From positions 1,178,001 through 1,242,000 of the forward strand of contig OY761986.2 of the NCBI GenBank assembly GCA_963665155.2: DNA of 64,000 bases. The letters are read 5' to 3'. A program made the translations under genes and the position numbers. Positions 62,301 through 64,000 of this stretch are shown here, in pieces (positions within the stretch are counted from its first letter, which is position 1; every line of letters begins with the position of its first letter). The DNA is from UBA1141 sp963665155. GTDB taxonomy: Bacteria; Chloroflexota; Dehalococcoidia; Lucifugimonadales; UBA3495. Under the pieces are notes generated by a model. That model saw only the letters and a list, made by a program, of their open reading frames with translations, had not been told where the DNA came from and did not search any database.

Positions 62301-64000
62301 CGACAACGGCGCAGTATGCACCGGGGACGGGACAAAACTGTCCAATCGCCTGGATCTGACCGTCTCCGGGCCCGCAGCTGAGCAAAGCTCCCAACAGCAG
62401 CAGGAGAACTCTGCGGCCACGGGGAGCCCGACCATCAGCGGAACTGCGCAGGTGGGGGAGACACTGACCGCGTCGACAACGGGCATTACCGACCCCGACG
62501 GGCTGACCAATGCGTCTTATTCGTACCAGTGGATTGCCAACGACGGGACCTCCGATTCGGACATTGCGGATGCCACGGCAAGCGCCTATACCCTGGTTGC
62601 CGGAGACGCGGGCAAGACCATCAAGGTGAAGGTGATCTTCACCGACGACAACGGCAACGACGAGAGTCTGACCAGCACGGCGACTACAGCAGTGATTGCG
62701 GCCAACACATCCGCCACCGGAGCCCCGACGATCAGCGGTACGGTCCAGGTGGACCAGACACTAACGGCAGATACGTCTGGAATCGGGGACGCCGACGGGC
62801 TGACCAATGTCTCCTATTCCTACCAGTGGATTGCCAATGACGGGACCTCCGACTCGGACATAGCGGATGCAACGTCCAGCAGCTACACATTGGTTGCCGC
62901 AGACGCGGGCAAGACCATCAAGGTGAAGGTGGCCTTCACTGATGACGCGCAGAACCAGGAGACTGGAACCAGTGCTGCCACCGCAGCGGTTGCGGCTGCG
63001 GTTCAGACGCCGCTGACGGCCAGCATCCACAGTGAGCCTGCTTCCCACGATGGACAGGATGCATTCACCTTTGAACTGCATTTCAGCGAGAATCTGGAAG
63101 GCTTCAGCTACAAGACCCTGCGGGACCACGCCTTTACGGTAACTGGGGGAAAGGTAGCCACGGCGGGGCGACTGGTCAGTGGCAACAATACCAAGTGGCG
63201 GATAAAGATCGGGCCCACCTCCAATGGTGACGTGACCATAGTGCTGCCCATTACCACAGACTGCGCCGACAACGGCGCAGTATGCAACGGGGACAGCAGG
63301 AAGTTGTCCAATCGCCTCGAACTTACCGTCTCTGGGCCTGGATCTCAGCAAAGCTCCCAGCAGCAGGAGGAGAACTCCCCGGCCACGGGTAATCCGACCA
63401 TCAGCGGAACTGCGCAGGTGGGGGAGACACTGACCGCGTCGACAACGGGCATTACCGACGCCGACAGGTTGACCAACGTCTCCTATTCCTACCAGTGGAT
63501 TGCCAACGACGGGAGCTCCGACTCGGACATTGCGGATGCCACGGCCAGCGCCTATACCCTGGTTGCCGGAGACGCGGGCAAGACCATCAAGGTGAAGGTG
63601 AGCTTCACGGACGACGGCGGGGATGAGGAGACTCTGACCAGCGCCCCGACCGCAGCGGTGGCGGCAACCGTATCAGGCGCTCCGGGCAGCCTCAGCGTGT
63701 CGGTGAACGACACGGGAAAGCTGGACGTATCCTGGAGTGTCCCTGGTAGCAATGGAGGTTCGTCCGTCACCGGATACAGGGTCCAGTGGAAGGAGGCTGC
63801 CGACAGTTGGGACACGCCGGCTGACGTGTCCGAGACCACTGTGACCGGGACCAATCACACCGTGACCGGCCTCACCGACGGCGTGGAATACACGTTCCGG
63901 GTGTTTGCCGTCAATTCAGCGGGAGACGGCTCTGCCTCCGAGGATGAAAGCGGGACTCCCAGGGAAACCTCGGCTCCCACCGTCTCGTCCGGAACCGTGG
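59389..64000 (+). CDS. Giant secreted Ig-like/FN3 repeat protein (3' end beyond window)
   Basis: 1537 residues are visible without stop. Signal peptide ILATAVFLALSAIVVTLLG, cleaved near VQAND. A unique N-terminal 330 residues (with Cys pairs) is followed by two FN3 domains (APTNLDASVTDEGIALSWNA; APGNLTAAQQRSGGIALRWD). Repeating modules then begin: an Ig-like unit of about 95 residues (SGTVQLGQTLAASTTGITD ... YQWIANDGTSDSDIADAT ... AGKTIKVKV) near 61096, 62416, 62710 and 63385; FN3 units near 61400 and 63680 (VTGLTDGVEYTFRVFAVN); a SwmB-like unit (ATVDGATLTLTFSEGLTET); and a beta-sandwich unit (LTASIPDEPSSHDGQSEFTF ... TLRDHAFTVTGG) near 62040 and 63010. Extracellular binding or adhesion is inferred. 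The modules are so alike at DNA level that they must recombine. Confidence 0.9.
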   Translation, partial: MTFDKLVKPTILATAVFLALSAIVVTLLGTGVMPVQANDPSADAPSISISLTPSDTVRQGTEIAVNLTMRGLEPNLDTSTLMYKFRADVIDHDSCESNSGWWPNGISLVDDEPERRWVTVSPDCPVGNYTINATLSDSLDNELDTASATFSVVEPSLPTGSSIVSNSGFVGNPCTEEGTASMKEVYGIDFLFLEYCREDTLPFGESNSEADISLSSYHYDGPHNTLRTVGLPQTPTLSAAVSGNSITLAWSYWFARETSRYSTGGMPDSFIIEKTWTDANGQTSSTEISVPYVSYRLAAYDFYTDTSVVEGVPYEYTITGLNQQGKGETSRSVTATLPAGSGSSTAPTSAPSAPTNLDASVTDEGIALSWNAPDDSVFGYEVRRRIPELADGGMRTYVDFTHKTSLVDAQVDLAAPYRYEYVVSAININGVGESTDKVAISPASTCATDYSNMPAPTSRPDAPGNLTAAQQRSGGIALRWDAPADPTVSSYLILRRSLREQNYQKDSLYIVGRTFCKTDTSYLDSSAEDQAHYRYRVRATNDFEQGGISWWSNVADLVTYTPADLDLGTNTPASGTPSISGTVQLGQTLAASTTGITDPDGTTNAFYIYQWIANDGTSDSDIADATASTYTLVAADAGKTIKVKVTFTDDGGHEETLTSDATTELIATVPGAPGNLSVSVNDTDKLDVSWDAPESNGGSAVTGYRVQWKAAANSWDTPADVSETTVTGTSHTVTGLTDGVEYTFRVFAVNTVGDSSASEDESGTPRETTAPTVLSATVDGATLTLTFSEGLTETPLPAVRTFTVYSPVGATTITIVIGVDSVAISGSTVTVTLSYAVPSTYDTWLVSYTVPSDPAAARLKDLSDNPVASFTGQAVTNNTAAARTPLTASIPDEPSSHDGQSEFTFELQFSEEPKEDFSENTLRDHAFTVTGGEVKGARSLVSGSNVRWEITINPASNGDVTIVLPITTDCTDNGAVCTGDGTKLSNRLDLTVSGPAAEQSSQQQQENSAATGSPTISGTAQVGETLTASTTGITDPDGLTNASYSYQWIANDGTSDSDIADATASAYTLVAGDAGKTIKVKVIFTDDNGNDESLTSTATTAVIAANTSATGAPTISGTVQVDQTLTADTSGIGDADGLTNVSYSYQWIANDGTSDSDIADATSSSYTLVAADAGKTIKVKVAFTDDAQNQETGTSAATAAVAAAVQTPLTASIHSEPASHDGQDAFTFELHFSENLEGFSYKTLRDHAFTVTGGKVATAGRLVSGNNTKWRIKIGPTSNGDVTIVLPITTDCADNGAVCNGDSRKLSNRLELTVSGPGSQQSSQQQEENSPATGNPTISGTAQVGETLTASTTGITDADRLTNVSYSYQWIANDGSSDSDIADATASAYTLVAGDAGKTIKVKVSFTDDGGDEETLTSAPTAAVAATVSGAPGSLSVSVNDTGKLDVSWSVPGSNGGSSVTGYRVQWKEAADSWDTPADVSETTVTGTNHTVTGLTDGVEYTFRVFAVNSAGDGSASEDESGTPRETSAPTVSSGTV

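Overview
The window looks like a chromosomal contig from an uncultured bacterium, most likely a Chloroflexota (SAR202/Dehalococcoidia-like). The assignment rests on gene content only: flavin-dependent luciferase-like monooxygenases, several amidohydrolase families, an HpaB-type hydroxylase beside a GMC oxidoreductase, long secreted FN3/Ig-like repeat proteins, collagen-like lipoproteins and a DUF4349 lipoprotein. No rRNA and no intact tRNA is present, so taxonomy is an inference.

Region 1 (1-36255) is catabolic and housekeeping backbone. In order it holds a DipZ-like thioredoxin lipoprotein (cut by the window edge), a TPP-enzyme half, a DUF6504-like small protein, an alpha/beta hydrolase coupled to a flavin monooxygenase, a collagen-like/NHL lipoprotein, a PAC2-family protein, a secreted gluzincin peptidase, a branched-chain aminotransferase, a nitroreductase, a hydantoinase-type amidohydrolase, an amidohydrolase_2 protein, an agmatinase-family ureohydrolase, an SDR, a DapA-family aldolase/lyase, a YtcJ-like amidohydrolase, methyltransferases, GMC oxidoreductase plus HpaB-type hydroxylase (start/stop overlap), a YfcE-type phosphodiesterase, another amidohydrolase, an IS1182-like insertion sequence, a second flavin monooxygenase, a zinc alcohol dehydrogenase and a decapitated class I aldolase. 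Two genes are visibly broken: a uridine-kinase-like gene by frame change and an epimerase by one amber codon. Intergenic DNA carries palindromic REP-like repeats, a 28-bp x3 and a 40-bp x3 tandem repeat, and a striking array of about 27 copies of a 17-bp unit just upstream of the GMC gene.

Region 2 (about 36256-51860) is an accessory island. It begins where the aldolase reading frame is cut off and ends near a degenerate tRNA-Pro(CGG)-like sequence. It contains four tandem copies of a small CxxC/CxxC zinc-ribbon domain, serine-recombinase-like N-terminal domains that lack the catalytic serine, an 1104-residue secreted FN3/cadherin protein, the C-terminal scrap of a type ISP restriction-modification gene, an HNH-type lipoprotein nuclease followed by a decayed second copy with an Excalibur domain, the pair TcmP + DUF5131 (Gp37/Gp68, three-Cys motif), a helicase-less single-chain restriction-methyltransferase, and a TerB-like acidic helical protein. 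Repeated GGCCCGGC-type hairpins end several of its units.

Region 3 (about 51861-64000) holds a DUF4349 lipoprotein, a graveyard of fragments (a receiver domain, ISNCY-like and IS21 IstB transposition genes, an IS256-like N-terminus, an NHL-like gene), a one-piece two-component protein in which a GAF/PAS histidine kinase is fused to a receiver and an OmpR-type DNA-binding domain, and the first 1537 residues of a very long secreted protein built of repeated Ig-like and FN3 modules that runs off the window.
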